Origin: JABFRG01 sp046351415
GTDB lineage: Bacteria > Myxococcota_A > Polyangia > Polyangiales > Polyangiaceae
Direction of reading: 5' to 3'
Length of the DNA: 64,000 nucleotides
Assembly (NCBI GenBank): GCA_046351415.1
Contig: JAXLYO010000002.1
Coordinates: 789,123 to 853,122, forward strand
Shown here: positions 1 to 8,425 of the stretch, one piece after another
How positions within the stretch are numbered: position 1 is the first letter of the stretch
How the letters are laid out: each line of letters starts with the position of its first letter
The notes under the pieces: model-generated
Seen by the model: the letters and a program-made list of their open reading frames with translations, nothing else
Databases searched by the model: none
What the model was told of the DNA's origin: nothing
Position numbers and translations under genes: made by a program

Positions 1-63
1 GGCATGACCATTCCGCGCCGTCCGCCGAGTGGCCAAGGCCAGCCGAGCCAGCCCGGTCACTGA
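1..63 (+). CDS. C-terminal tail of a gene truncated by the window edge
   Basis: The first 63 bases read open in frame 1 to a TGA at 61-63, giving a short Pro/Gly/Gln-rich tail ending in QPSQPGH. It converges on the kinase gene, whose stop lies 13 bases further on, so the end of an upstream plus-strand gene here is reasonable. Only about 20 residues are visible. No family can be named and the reading could be chance. Confidence 0.35.
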   Translation, partial: GMTIPRRPPSGQGQPSQPGH

Positions 64-75
64 CCGTCGCGAAGC

Positions 76-1821
76 TCACGAATCTGCGGGCGGCCGTTCC
101 GTCGGTACGGCTTCGCGCGCCGTCTTGCGCTTGCGAGCCACGCTCAAGGGGTAGGTCTTGGGCAGACCTTCGAGCGAGATGGCCTCGAGCATCGAGCCGA
201 GTTCCTCCGCGGACCTCGGCCGAGCGTTTACCTTCTTCTCGAGGCAAAGCATGATCGCGCGATCGAGTGCGTCCGGGATGGGAAGGTCTGGCCTGCGCGC
301 TTTGAGCGGCTGCGGCACTTCGCGCTGATGCAAGTCGAGAAGCTCGCGGCGATTCGAAGAACGGATCGGTAGTTCCCCCACCAGCGCTTCGTACATGAGC
401 ACGCCGAGCGCGTAGAGATCCGTTCGGGCTTCGACCGTTGCGCCAATGCATTGCTCGGGGGCCATGTATTCGGGCGTCCCGAGCGTGTAGCCCTGTTGCG
501 TGAGGGCCTCGGCGGACGTGAGCTTGCTCATGCCGAAGTCCAAGATCTTCGACGTGCCGTCATCGCAGAGAAAGACGTTGCCTGGCTTGAGGTCACGATG
601 GACGACACCCGCCGCGTGCGCTGCCGCAAGGCCTCGGCACACGTCGATGAACACGGGAATGGCCGTGCCGGGCGCGACCAGGCCCTCTCGTTGGAGCCGA
701 TCCGCGAGCGAACGACCGTGGAGACGCTCCATGACGATGAAGATCGAACCGTCTGCCATTTGGTCGAGATCGAAGACGCGTGCGACGTTCGGATGCTCGA
801 CGTGCGTTTGGATCTGCGCCTCGCGACGTAACCGCGCGATCTCGCTCGCGTCACGCGCCGCGGCACCGCGAAGTACTTTGATCGCCACTTCGTGCCCGAG
901 CGTCGTGTGCTCCGCTGCGTACACCGCGCCGATGCCGCCCGAACCGATGCGTCGGCGAATTTTGTATTTGCCGGCGAGCACCGCACCCGTGAGTTCGCCG
1001 CTCGGGTCCTTCTGACTGTCTCCCTTGAGGGCGAGGCCTTGTTCCAGAGCTGCAATGCGATTCTTTTCGAACGCTCGCTCTCGTCCTTCCGCACGGACGC
1101 GCTCGAGCGCCTGACCGAGAGCGAGCGCCGTGCCTCCAACGACGAGCGCAGCGATGAGCGCCGAGATCCAGGTGCCCACCGCGAACAGAATGCCGAAGAG
1201 CAGAAGCGCGAGCCCTGCTGCAAGCACCGGCGGCGGGAGCGGGAGAGAGCGCGCCGGCAGGATGTGGACGTCGTACACGACAGCGTCGCCCGCCTCGTCT
1301 CTGTATTCCACGCGCGCCGGCAAGAGGCCCCAGATGGTGGGGTAGCTCGAGAGCTCTGCGACGTGAATCGCGCGGAGGAGCGTCTGTTCGTCCGCCGTCA
1401 ACTTTCGCGTCTCGTCTTCCTTCCGCGGGCGGTACGTCATCGTGACGAGACGCGCTTTCGTCTCGCATTCCCACGCGCCGGTTCTCGTGAATTCGAGCGG
1501 GTGGTCCGCGAGGTAGCGATACGCGTCTTGCGGCGTCTTTGCCGTTCGAAGCATGCGCACGTGGGACCCGAGCACTTCCGGCTTCGTCGCCCATGGGCCG
1601 AAATCCGAGAGTGAGGCTTGGCCGAGGGTATCGCGCACTTTTCCGAGGGCCCGGAAGAAAGCGTCGACGGAGATCCAAAGCCGGTCGGCCTCTTCCATGT
1701 CTACGCCGGCGGCCGAGAGCACACTTCTCTGCGCCTCTTCTCCGTGTTCACTCGCCACGCGAAGGAGGTACGGCTTCAGCACGCTCGCACGAACCTCTTC
1801 TTTGCCTCCGCCCGCCAACAT
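76..1821 (-). CDS. Membrane-anchored serine/threonine protein kinase with N-terminal domain of unknown type
   Basis: Hanks-type kinase of 581 residues. Residues 1-190 form a soluble domain I do not recognise. A double hydrophobic stretch at about 197-235 is the membrane anchor. The kinase domain spans about 286-545, with the glycine loop GSGGIG (293-298), AIKVL lysine (K315), HRDLKPGN catalytic loop (408-415), DFG (428-430) and APEQ. All catalytic residues are present, so it should phosphorylate Ser/Thr. The anchor before the kinase domain is unlike the common arrangement of kinase first then PASTA repeats, so the N-terminal part probably senses a cytoplasmic signal. Single-gene unit; ligand and substrates cannot be read from sequence. 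Confidence 0.93.
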   Translation of the reverse strand: MLAGGGKEEVRASVLKPYLLRVASEHGEEAQRSVLSAAGVDMEEADRLWISVDAFFRALGKVRDTLGQASLSDFGPWATKPEVLGSHVRMLRTAKTPQDAYRYLADHPLEFTRTGAWECETKARLVTMTYRPRKEDETRKLTADEQTLLRAIHVAELSSYPTIWGLLPARVEYRDEAGDAVVYDVHILPARSLPLPPPVLAAGLALLLFGILFAVGTWISALIAALVVGGTALALGQALERVRAEGRERAFEKNRIAALEQGLALKGDSQKDPSGELTGAVLAGKYKIRRRIGSGGIGAVYAAEHTTLGHEVAIKVLRGAAARDASEIARLRREAQIQTHVEHPNVARVFDLDQMADGSIFIVMERLHGRSLADRLQREGLVAPGTAIPVFIDVCRGLAAAHAAGVVHRDLKPGNVFLCDDGTSKILDFGMSKLTSAEALTQQGYTLGTPEYMAPEQCIGATVEARTDLYALGVLMYEALVGELPIRSSNRRELLDLHQREVPQPLKARRPDLPIPDALDRAIMLCLEKKVNARPRSAEELGSMLEAISLEGLPKTYPLSVARKRKTAREAVPTERPPADS

Positions 1822-1849
1822 GAGAAGGGGAAAGCTTACCCCATTGTCG

Positions 1850-2602
1850 TCAGGCGTTCAGCAGGAGTTCGCACCACGTCGTTCGGGCGCGCTCGTTTTC
1901 CGCGCGGACGAGCGCCTCGAGTGATGAAAGGAGTGCCTCGGGCCCAGCTGCAAACACACACACGCGCCTACGCGACGATTCGGCGCCCGCAGACCGCAAA
2001 TCGGAAAGGCGAAGCGCGAGCGTCGTTTCGAGGTCGGCCTCGACGCGTGGAAAGACCGCCTCGCGGCCGTGTCCAAGCGGCACGCAAAGCGTCACGCTCA
2101 CGCCCGCCGCGCGTATGCCGGAAAGCGCGTGAGCCATGGGCACTTCACCCGCAGTACCCACGAGCAAGAACGTCGAAGCGCTCGCTCCCTCGGAAAGACG
2201 CGCGCGGAGAATGGCTGGTGCAATCGCGAAGCCCGTGCCAGCGACGACGACGAAGACGTCTGCGTCTCGGGTCTTGTCCCACTCGAAGCCACTCCCGAGC
2301 GGTTCCGAGACCGTGAACGCTGCCCCCGCATGCGCCCGTGCAAGCGCTTCCGCCACCGTGCCGCGCGGACGGATGAGCAATCGGAAGGGCGCTTCGCCCG
2401 GATCGTTACACAGAGCAAAGTAGGCAACGGCGTCTTCGGCAAGGACTTCCACATACTGTCCGACATGGACGTAGGCCCTCGCGCACGGGGGCGGTACGTC
2501 GAGCACGACCTCCACGAGCCCCGCGCCTGCGTCTTCGACCGAACGCACGCGAGCGGTATGGGTTTGTCGTTCCGTGGGGGCGGACACACTTTCAACATAC
2601 AC
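1850..2602 (-). CDS. Ferredoxin-reductase-like NAD(P)H/flavin oxidoreductase
   Basis: About 250 residues with the layout of the FNR superfamily: a beta-barrel flavin-binding half with YFALCNDP in place of the usual RxYS motif, then a nucleotide-binding half with AGTGFAIAPAILRARL, matching GGTGIAP. These proteins pass electrons between NAD(P)H and a flavin or iron-sulfur partner. The canonical Arg-x-Tyr-Ser is degenerate, so flavin binding may differ. The frame stays open far upstream, but that part is antisense to the divergent gene at 2642. The start is therefore a GTG at 2602 or a GTG at 2587, the latter with AAGGAG 11-12 bases upstream. No ferredoxin or oxygenase partner is adjacent. Confidence 0.75.
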   Translation of the reverse strand: MYVESVSAPTERQTHTARVRSVEDAGAGLVEVVLDVPPPCARAYVHVGQYVEVLAEDAVAYFALCNDPGEAPFRLLIRPRGTVAEALARAHAGAAFTVSEPLGSGFEWDKTRDADVFVVVAGTGFAIAPAILRARLSEGASASTFLLVGTAGEVPMAHALSGIRAAGVSVTLCVPLGHGREAVFPRVEADLETTLALRLSDLRSAGAESSRRRVCVFAAGPEALLSSLEALVRAENERARTTWCELLLNA

Positions 2603-2641
2603 TCCTTTCGATCCCCCGAGCGTCCGTTGTATTCTCGGTCC

Positions 2642-3208
2642 ATGCGCAACCGACTTCGTTCGCCGCGTTCCATCCGCCGTCGCCTTCCTACCGGCGTCGT
2701 GTCGACCCTCATCCCGATCGCTGGCTTCGCGCTCGCCATGCTCGGCCCGCCCGCACTGCTCTTCGCGGAGTCGGGCCCGCCCGCAACGGACGGAGGGACG
2801 AGCGACGCCTCCAGTGCAAGCGATGCCGCAGCGAGCGCGAGCGACTCGGGGCCCAAGACGGACGCGAACGCGACGCCCCCGGCCGATGCAGGCAATCCGT
2901 GCGCGAGCAAAATTCTGGGCAGCGTCTGCATGGCCACGAATGGCGACCAAGGCACGTGCCAAAGCCGCGAGTGCAGGAAGAGCCTCGCGACCGGCGACGA
3001 TGCGGGAGGAACCACCTTGCGAGTCGGGTACTGCATCGAATGCGTGACGCCTGACCCGGACGACATCGGCCCGCAAGGCTCGTCGATTACGGGTGGTGGG
3101 TGCAGCACGTCGCCTGCTGGCTCGCCATTCACCCCGTTTGCGGCATGCGCCGTCAGCTTCGTGGTGGCGCTCTTGGCGTTCGCAAGGCGCGCAGCGCGCA
3201 AGACCTGA
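2642..3208 (+). CDS. Exported Cys-containing protein with MYXO-CTERM-like tail
   Basis: 188 residues. A basic N-terminus and hydrophobic stretch (about 19-43) form a signal peptide or anchor. A low-complexity Asp/Ala/Ser/Gly linker follows, then a small domain with six or more cysteines (residues 90-135), and a C-terminal GGGCSTSP segment, hydrophobic helix and ArgArg-rich end. That three-part tail is typical of MYXO-CTERM surface proteins, which are sorted and anchored through the cysteine. Start is the ATG at 2642, divergent from the reductase gene; longer in-frame starts would run through that gene's antisense strand. Function unknown. Confidence 0.8.
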   Translation: MRNRLRSPRSIRRRLPTGVVSTLIPIAGFALAMLGPPALLFAESGPPATDGGTSDASSASDAAASASDSGPKTDANATPPADAGNPCASKILGSVCMATNGDQGTCQSRECRKSLATGDDAGGTTLRVGYCIECVTPDPDDIGPQGSSITGGGCSTSPAGSPFTPFAACAVSFVVALLAFARRAARKT

Positions 3209-3218
3209 AGGCGCGCGC

Positions 3219-4259
3219 ATGGCGCTGCTCTCGTCGCTCGATGCCGTGCGGCGGAAGGTCCTGCACGTTTTCGCACCTTGGCTCGGGAGCTTCTACGGAA
3301 GCCCGAGCCGGCGCATTGCATGGGCGGGGACGTTCGGCATCGTGTTCGCGTTGGCGCTAAGCCTTCGCTTTCCGTTGGCACTTGTCGCACTAGGTCCGCT
3401 GGTACTCGGCGTGCCCCATCTCCTCTCCGACGTTCGCTACTTGGTCGTGAAGCCAGGCGCGCATCGGCGACCGCTGATCGTTTTGCTCGTGCTTCTGCCG
3501 CTCGCGGCGACCTGGTTTTTCCCGAAGCTCGAGGTTGGACTCCTCGCGCTCGTCGGTGCGACCCTCGCGGCGCGGACGAATCTCTTTCGCAAAGCGATCG
3601 CCTTCGGAGTCGTTTCGGCGTTGTACGCGGCGGCGTTCACCCTGCCGGCGACGTTCTCCCTCGTCTTCGCACACGCGCACAACTTCATCGCAGCGGTCGT
3701 TCTGCTCTGCTTCTCACGTTCGCTGCGCCATGCGCTCGCGCCGGCCATCGTCTTTGCGGTGCTTTCCATCGTCATGCTGAGCGGAGGGTTCGATGGCTTC
3801 TCGCAATATGCCGCTGCTTCGGCGCTTCGAACGGGAACCGACCTTCGTCAGGCGATGTGGCAGTACGCCCCCTTCTGCCCGAACGAAACGACGGCCATCC
3901 GTTTCGTCGTTCTTTTCGTGTTTGCTCAAAGTGTACATTACAGCATTTGGCTGAGACTCGTTCCGGACGAGGCGCGACCTCGAAAAGGGCTTCCGTCGTT
4001 TTCTCGTTCGTTTCGCGCTCTCCGCGACGATTTCGGACGCGTAGGGCTTGCGGGGTTTGCCGTGGCCAGCATCACGTTCCTGGCGTGGGGCGCGCGCGAT
4101 CTCGAGCCTGCGCGTCTCGGATACCTGCGCTTCGCCGCTTTCCATGGCTACCTCGAGCTCGCGTTCCTCGCCTTGCTCGTCCTCGAGGGACGCGAGCAGT
4201 GGATTCCGAGTCTCCAGCCGCGAGCGGCCACGAGCGAACCGAAAGGTGCGATCGCCTGA
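3219..4259 (+). CDS. Polytopic membrane protein with conserved-looking His motifs
   Basis: 346 residues with eight or nine predicted membrane helices. Histidine-bearing motifs lie in or near helices: GVPHLLSDVRYLV, HAHNFIA, HYSIWLRLVP and FHGYLELAFL. Spaced membrane histidines suggest a metal site, somewhat like Brp/Blh carotene dioxygenases or fatty-acid-desaturase-like proteins, but I cannot assign it. The start is the ATG at 3219, 11 bases after the stop of the preceding gene. The next gene begins inside its 3' end, so the two are probably made together. Confidence 0.78.
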   Translation: MALLSSLDAVRRKVLHVFAPWLGSFYGSPSRRIAWAGTFGIVFALALSLRFPLALVALGPLVLGVPHLLSDVRYLVVKPGAHRRPLIVLLVLLPLAATWFFPKLEVGLLALVGATLAARTNLFRKAIAFGVVSALYAAAFTLPATFSLVFAHAHNFIAAVVLLCFSRSLRHALAPAIVFAVLSIVMLSGGFDGFSQYAAASALRTGTDLRQAMWQYAPFCPNETTAIRFVVLFVFAQSVHYSIWLRLVPDEARPRKGLPSFSRSFRALRDDFGRVGLAGFAVASITFLAWGARDLEPARLGYLRFAAFHGYLELAFLALLVLEGREQWIPSLQPRAATSEPKGAIA

Positions 4260-4615
4260 AGCTCTGGACCGCGACCTACGTTGCCGCGTGGCTTCGTGCG
4301 TTCGTATTCACCCAAGCCGTAGAGGGCCCCCTCTACCGCTACGTGGGGAAGGCGCGCTGGAGGGTGGCACTCGGAGCAAGTGCGCTCACGCATCCTTTCG
4401 TTTGGTTCCTTTTTCCCTATTTGCTGCTCGTGCCGGGCTGCTCGTTCGCGATGATGGTGGGCCTCGCAGAGCTGTTTGCTTGGTCCACCGAAACCGTATT
4501 CGTGCGCTACTTTGCCCGCCTATCGTGGGGCCGGTCGGCACTCCTCAGTTTGCTCGCCAACGGCGCGAGCATGCTCCTCGGCACGCTCGTCCGCGCGTGG
4601 ACGGGTTACCCTTGA
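4199..4615 (+). CDS. Small integral membrane protein overlapping its upstream neighbour
   Basis: 138 residues, about four hydrophobic helices, with the motifs LTHPFVWFLFPYLLLVPG and FAWSTETVFVRYF. The first in-frame start before the membrane region is the GTG at 4199, with GAGGG about 10 bases upstream. This places 61 bases inside the end of the upstream membrane protein gene. No ATG, GTG or TTG lies between 4201 and the first helix, so a long overlap or a rare CTG start at 4256 is forced. The pairing suggests a two-subunit membrane complex. Function unknown. Confidence 0.65.
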   Translation: MDSESPAASGHERTERCDRLKLWTATYVAAWLRAFVFTQAVEGPLYRYVGKARWRVALGASALTHPFVWFLFPYLLLVPGCSFAMMVGLAELFAWSTETVFVRYFARLSWGRSALLSLLANGASMLLGTLVRAWTGYP

Positions 4616-4620
4616 AGAGG

Positions 4621-5523
4621 TCACATCGAGGTCGCGAGCGCCATGCCCGCGCTGCCACTGCCGAACATGGGCAAGACACGCCATCCGGGCTTCGTGCGCG
4701 CCGTCGCAGCCGCAGGCTTGTCCACGAAATGCAGGACTAGACCCGTCGCAATCGTGGCGAGGCCCACACCCATCATCGTGAGAGAGACGAACGTAGCGGG
4801 ACGCGATCGCTCGGCTTCGGGAATGTTCTTCGCGTCGTCACAATGACTGTTCGGGAAACCGAAATTGCAGCCTTCCGGAAGGCTGGTCGCGGCAGCAACC
4901 ATCGTGATCGCGCCCGCGAGGAACACGGCTCCGCCCGCCCCCACGACGAGCCAAGGGACGATCGACGGTTGACCTCGGCTGGCGGCCGCCGAAGAGGAAT
5001 CCGTCGTGGGTACGGGTGCCGCAGGCGCCGACTCCGTTTTGGGTTGTTGAGCAAGAGCGCGACTCTTCTCTTCCGCTTGCACGCGCGCTTTCTCGCGCAG
5101 CTTGGTGATGCGTTCGCGAATGCCTGCGGCCGCGGGTGCATCGGGAACACGCGTCAGGTAGAGGTCGAGAACGCGAGCTGCGTCAGCGTAGTTTTGGTCG
5201 CCTTCGTAGGCGCGGGAGACGATGACGAGAATCTCGTGACGCTTGCAGTCGGCATCGTATGCAAGCACGAACTGCTTCAATGCCTCGCCGTGCTCACCGT
5301 GTTCGAAGGCTTCACGACCCACCGTGTAGTGCGCGTCGAAGGACTCGGCGCCCGTAGCGGCAGGCTTGCTGCACAGCGGAAACACATGGCCCTCGTAGGG
5401 GTGCGCTCCACCTTGCGACGGGGGCTTCTGCGCTGGGGCCTCTGCATGGGCGCTCGCGCCAGCCGCGAGCACGACGAGGCTGGCTGCGAAACACGACAGA
5501 CGTTGGGAAAGAGAGTGCCTCAT
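4621..5523 (-). CDS. Exported TPR-like protein with two C-terminal membrane helices
   Basis: 300 residues: signal peptide (1-27, ending ASAHA), a helical repeat region (about 55-135) with TPR-like spacing (YTVGREAFEHGEHGEALKQF), a Lys/Glu/Gln-rich segment and an Ala/Pro/Ser linker, then two hydrophobic segments around 187-208 and 247-266. This layout is common in myxobacterial exported proteins of unknown role. Start is the ATG at 5523, 4 bases after the preceding gene's stop, so it is the last gene of a minus-strand run with CcmE. Confidence 0.8.
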   Translation of the reverse strand: MRHSLSQRLSCFAASLVVLAAGASAHAEAPAQKPPSQGGAHPYEGHVFPLCSKPAATGAESFDAHYTVGREAFEHGEHGEALKQFVLAYDADCKRHEILVIVSRAYEGDQNYADAARVLDLYLTRVPDAPAAAGIRERITKLREKARVQAEEKSRALAQQPKTESAPAAPVPTTDSSSAAASRGQPSIVPWLVVGAGGAVFLAGAITMVAAATSLPEGCNFGFPNSHCDDAKNIPEAERSRPATFVSLTMMGVGLATIATGLVLHFVDKPAAATARTKPGWRVLPMFGSGSAGMALATSM

Positions 5524-5527
5524 TCGG

Positions 5528-6160
5528 TTACCGTTCTGCCTTGCTGGCCTTCTCCCCAAAGATGCCAGAAGCAGTGACGAGCCACGACACACTCGCAGGG
5601 TCGGCTGGGAGCAACGGTGCGCAAAGAACGAAGCCACCTGGGCGCAATTCCGCATGGACCGGCACGCCCCAGGACAGCAAGAGCTTCCGAAGACTCTTCG
5701 AAATGGGTGACGGCCTTTCGCTGAGCGACACCTTTGCGAAAGATGCGAACACCGCATCGAACGCGGGGTCACCCGTGCGCTGGCGGGGAAGCGTCACGAG
5801 GTCGAGCGGCTCGGCAAACGGGCTACCTCGATCGGACGTCACCGCGACGGCCCCCGTGCTCGGTTGGATGACCGAATCGATACGTGCATCTTGCACAATT
5901 GCCACCCATGCGCGCACTTCGGTCTCCGACGGCATTTGCGTGCCCCAGTGCTTCACGGTGACCGCCATACGAGCGATGGAAATCGACGCGTACCCGTCCG
6001 TCGTCGTTGCGTGGAGCGCGTGCGTGTAGTGTACCGGCACGCGGAGCGTCGCAAATGGTTCCCACGCCCGAAACCATCGCTCGTCGGCATCGGGCTCGTA
6101 GCGAAGCCCGGCGCGCCTCGCGAAGTCAGAGAGCCAGGGGACGGATTCGGCGAAACCCAC
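5528..6160 (-). CDS. Hypothetical soluble protein
   Basis: 210 residues with no signal peptide and no family I recognise. It contains a beta-rich central region (FATLRVPVHYTHALHATTTDGY) and a hydrophobic C-terminal part (LLLSWGVPVHAELRPGGFVL). The GTG at 6160 is the likely start, 11 bases after the ccmE stop. The frame stays open upstream but is antisense-like composition inside ccmE. Probably co-transcribed with ccmE and the gene at 4621. It is not a known cytochrome c maturation protein. Confidence 0.65.
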   Translation of the reverse strand: MGFAESVPWLSDFARRAGLRYEPDADERWFRAWEPFATLRVPVHYTHALHATTTDGYASISIARMAVTVKHWGTQMPSETEVRAWVAIVQDARIDSVIQPSTGAVAVTSDRGSPFAEPLDLVTLPRQRTGDPAFDAVFASFAKVSLSERPSPISKSLRKLLLSWGVPVHAELRPGGFVLCAPLLPADPASVSWLVTASGIFGEKASKAER

Positions 6161-6171
6161 TTGGCGTAGGC

Positions 6172-6753
6172 CTACATGGACCGGCCCGGAGCGGCGTGCG
6201 GCATGGATTCGCCCTTCTTGGCGCGCTGATCCATGTCGTACTTGCTCGGGCACTTGGCGAGCACGAGGGTGGCTTCGAACGAATTGTCGGCGAGGAGCTT
6301 GCCCTCGACCGTCACGCCGACTTCGGTGTCGGGAAGATCGCGGAACGTGTCTGGGACGATGCACTGACCGAAGCGAACGGGCACGACCGTTCCGTTTCTC
6401 TCGATCGAGAATCGATACTCGCAAGGAGACTCGCGCTTCACGAGGGTGCCGTGGACGAGCGTACCTTCTGCGCGAACCACCTTGCCCTGGAACCGGCTCT
6501 TCTCGCGAACGAGCGCATCGATGTCCTTCGAGTACATGCCCTTGTCTTGCATGCCTCCGAGGACGAGTCCGACAAGCGCTGCGCCAACGGTGACGAGGCC
6601 GATCACGACGAGCACGCCCACCCGGGCGCCTTTTTTCGGCTCGCTGGCAGTGGCCGTGCGGCGTTTTGGCACTGTGTGCCCTTCACCTTCGGGCCCTTGC
6701 GCGGCTTCCGTGGTGGCGTCGGGCGCGTCGGGATCGCTTGGCGGGTGAGGCAT
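6172..6753 (-). CDS. ccmE: Cytochrome c maturation protein CcmE, CxxxY type
   Basis: Periplasmic haem chaperone of cytochrome c maturation System I. It has a long cytoplasmic N-terminus (1-43), a membrane anchor (about 44-66), then the OB-fold core: VRAEGTLVHGTLVKRE (93-108), VPVRFGQCIVPDTF, VTVEGKLLADNSFEA and LVLAKCPSKYDM (164-174). In classical CcmE the haem-binding residue is His in an LAKHxxxY motif. Here it is Cys168, giving CxxxY with Tyr172. This variant is known from archaea and some sulfate reducers. Two further cysteines (111, 131) could pair. The other maturation genes in this window are 46 kb away, at 52-56 kb. Confidence 0.9.
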   Translation of the reverse strand: MPHPPSDPDAPDATTEAAQGPEGEGHTVPKRRTATASEPKKGARVGVLVVIGLVTVGAALVGLVLGGMQDKGMYSKDIDALVREKSRFQGKVVRAEGTLVHGTLVKRESPCEYRFSIERNGTVVPVRFGQCIVPDTFRDLPDTEVGVTVEGKLLADNSFEATLVLAKCPSKYDMDQRAKKGESMPHAAPGRSM

Positions 6754-6837
6754 GGGAAAGAAGCGTAGCGCCTCGGGTCTCCCCTTTCAATGGGCGCTTG
6801 TCGCACTTTCCAGGCGGGGTGCTAGATTTGAAGTGTT

Positions 6838-7557
6838 GTGATCGACGAGAAAAAAGGAGTTCCGGCCCCTGCGGATTCTCACGTGCGCTGCGTCACGCGC
6901 ACAGCTCCGTCCTCGCGTCCCCTCATCCATCACGTCGCAGCGCACGAGGTTCGGCGCAACGAACCGGATCCTCCGTCCGCCGACGCGCAGCTCATGCAAC
7001 CGGTACTCGTGCTCAATCGGCACTACGCGCCCGTTCGCGTGGCCACCGTGCAGCGCGCCGTCGTCTTGATGTATGCGGGCGTCGCGCTCGCCCTCGACGA
7101 GCACGGAAACACGTGCGACTGGGACACTTGGCGCGAATTGCCGGTTCGCAGCGGCGATGACGTCATTCCTCTCGTGCGCGGCGGACTTCGCGTGCCGCGC
7201 GTCGTCTATTTGCAGCGCTACGACAAGCTTCCCAAGCAGCCGATTCGCCTCAGTCGGAAGAACATCATGGCCCGCGACGGCTTCCAGTGTCAGTACTGCG
7301 CGAAGAGACCGCTGCTCCGGAGCGACCTCAACATCGATCACGTGCTCCCGAAGTGCCGCGGCGGTGCTGGCACATGGGAAAACCTGGTGACCTCGTGCAA
7401 ACCTTGCAACGTACGCAAGGGTCGCATGACGCCGGCAGAAGCGAACATGCATCTGCTCCGAAAGCCTTTCCGACCCCGCTGGTCCTTCGTCGCACAGATC
7501 CTTCTCTCGGAGCGACAGCCGTTCAAGGAGTGGGAGCCGTTCGTGAAGACGGGTTGA
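6838..7557 (+). CDS. HNH endonuclease family protein
   Basis: 239 residues from a GTG at 6838, or 187 residues from the ATG at 6994. The second start fits the family better because the conserved N-terminus (QPVLVLNRHYAPVRV) begins there; the first 50 residues are low-complexity. The C-terminal HNH nuclease domain has CQYC, DHVLPKCRGG, TWENL and CKPCNVRKG, so both zinc-binding Cys pairs and the catalytic His are intact. Proteins of this single-domain family are widespread in Myxococcota and Actinobacteria and are usually not part of restriction systems. Substrate unknown. No methylase or mobile element is adjacent. Confidence 0.85.
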   Translation: MIDEKKGVPAPADSHVRCVTRTAPSSRPLIHHVAAHEVRRNEPDPPSADAQLMQPVLVLNRHYAPVRVATVQRAVVLMYAGVALALDEHGNTCDWDTWRELPVRSGDDVIPLVRGGLRVPRVVYLQRYDKLPKQPIRLSRKNIMARDGFQCQYCAKRPLLRSDLNIDHVLPKCRGGAGTWENLVTSCKPCNVRKGRMTPAEANMHLLRKPFRPRWSFVAQILLSERQPFKEWEPFVKTG

Positions 7558-7588
7558 GTTTGGGTGGGAGCGCCTCTACATACGCGCG

Positions 7589-8383
7589 ATGCAAAATCTC
7601 GACGCCGTCCTCACACCTCGAACCCTTGGTGACGGAAGGTACGCCTTCTGCGTCCCCGAAGGCTGGGGTCAGGGAAAGGCCGTCTTCGGTGGCCTCGTGC
7701 TCGGCGGACTCGTCCGGGCGATGACGAGGGAGCTCAGCGACGATGCGCGACCGTTGCGATCGCTGTCCGCGGAGCTGGTAGGTTCTCCCGTTCCTGGCGA
7801 CGCACGCATCGACGTTCGCGTTCTTCGAGCCGGCAAGGCGGTGACGACACTGTGTGCGGACTTGTCGCAGAACGGTGAGCTCCTCACGCACGCCGTCGCC
7901 GTGTTCGGCGCAGATCGAAGCCTCGCCCTTCCGCGCCTCGACCTAGAGCGGCCGCGCATGCCACCGTGGAAGGATACGCCTCTGGCGGACATGAGCGCAG
8001 CCTTCGCACCGCAATTCACGCAACACTTCGAGTATCGCCCCGTGCACGGCTATCCGTTCAGCGGCCAGAAAGCGAGCACCTCCGGCTGGCTGCGTCCGAG
8101 GCTCGACGTGACGGAGAATGACGCGGCGTTCGTCACCGCGCTCGCAGATGCGTGGTGGATCGGAGAGATGGTCGCGTTTTCGGAGCCACGCGCCGCCGCG
8201 ACACTGACGTTCGGCATCGATCTCCATGAGCCTCTCACCGGTCTGCCTCGAGACGCGCCCCTGTTTCATCAAGGCGAGGGCTTGGCTCGCACGGGCGGCT
8301 ACGCCAGCGAGGTGCGAACGCTGTGGGGCGAGGACGGCCGTCTCGTGTCGGTGAACCGCCAGCTCATCGCCATCATCAAGTAG
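7589..8383 (+). CDS. TesB-like acyl-CoA thioesterase family protein
   Basis: 264 residues with the double hot-dog architecture of TesB-like thioesterases. The N-terminal half has GKAVFGGLVLGGLVRAM, and the C-terminal half has the DAWWIGEMVAFSEPRAAAT and TFGIDLHEPL segments where the catalytic Asp and helix normally lie. Members hydrolyse acyl-CoA to free acid and CoA in the cytosol. Substrate length cannot be judged. It follows the HNH gene by 31 bases, and a hairpin terminator lies just after it. Confidence 0.8.
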   Translation: MQNLDAVLTPRTLGDGRYAFCVPEGWGQGKAVFGGLVLGGLVRAMTRELSDDARPLRSLSAELVGSPVPGDARIDVRVLRAGKAVTTLCADLSQNGELLTHAVAVFGADRSLALPRLDLERPRMPPWKDTPLADMSAAFAPQFTQHFEYRPVHGYPFSGQKASTSGWLRPRLDVTENDAAFVTALADAWWIGEMVAFSEPRAAATLTFGIDLHEPLTGLPRDAPLFHQGEGLARTGGYASEVRTLWGEDGRLVSVNRQLIAIIK

Positions 8384-8399
8384 GCGTGCGCCCTCGCGA

Positions 8400-8420
8400 C
8401 AGAACGGACAGACCGTTCTG
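8400..8420. terminator. Hairpin terminator between convergent genes
   Basis: Perfect 8-bp stem (CAGAACGG / CCGTTCTG) with loop ACAGA, between the end of the thioesterase gene and the end of the lipoprotein gene on the opposite strand. There is no clear T-run, so it may serve both directions with the help of other factors. Confidence 0.55.
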
Positions 8421-8425
8421 AGCGT

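Noticed and set aside
6838..7557. HNH protein as part of a restriction or anti-phage system
   Set aside because: No methylase, helicase or other defence gene lies nearby; this single-domain family is usually solitary.
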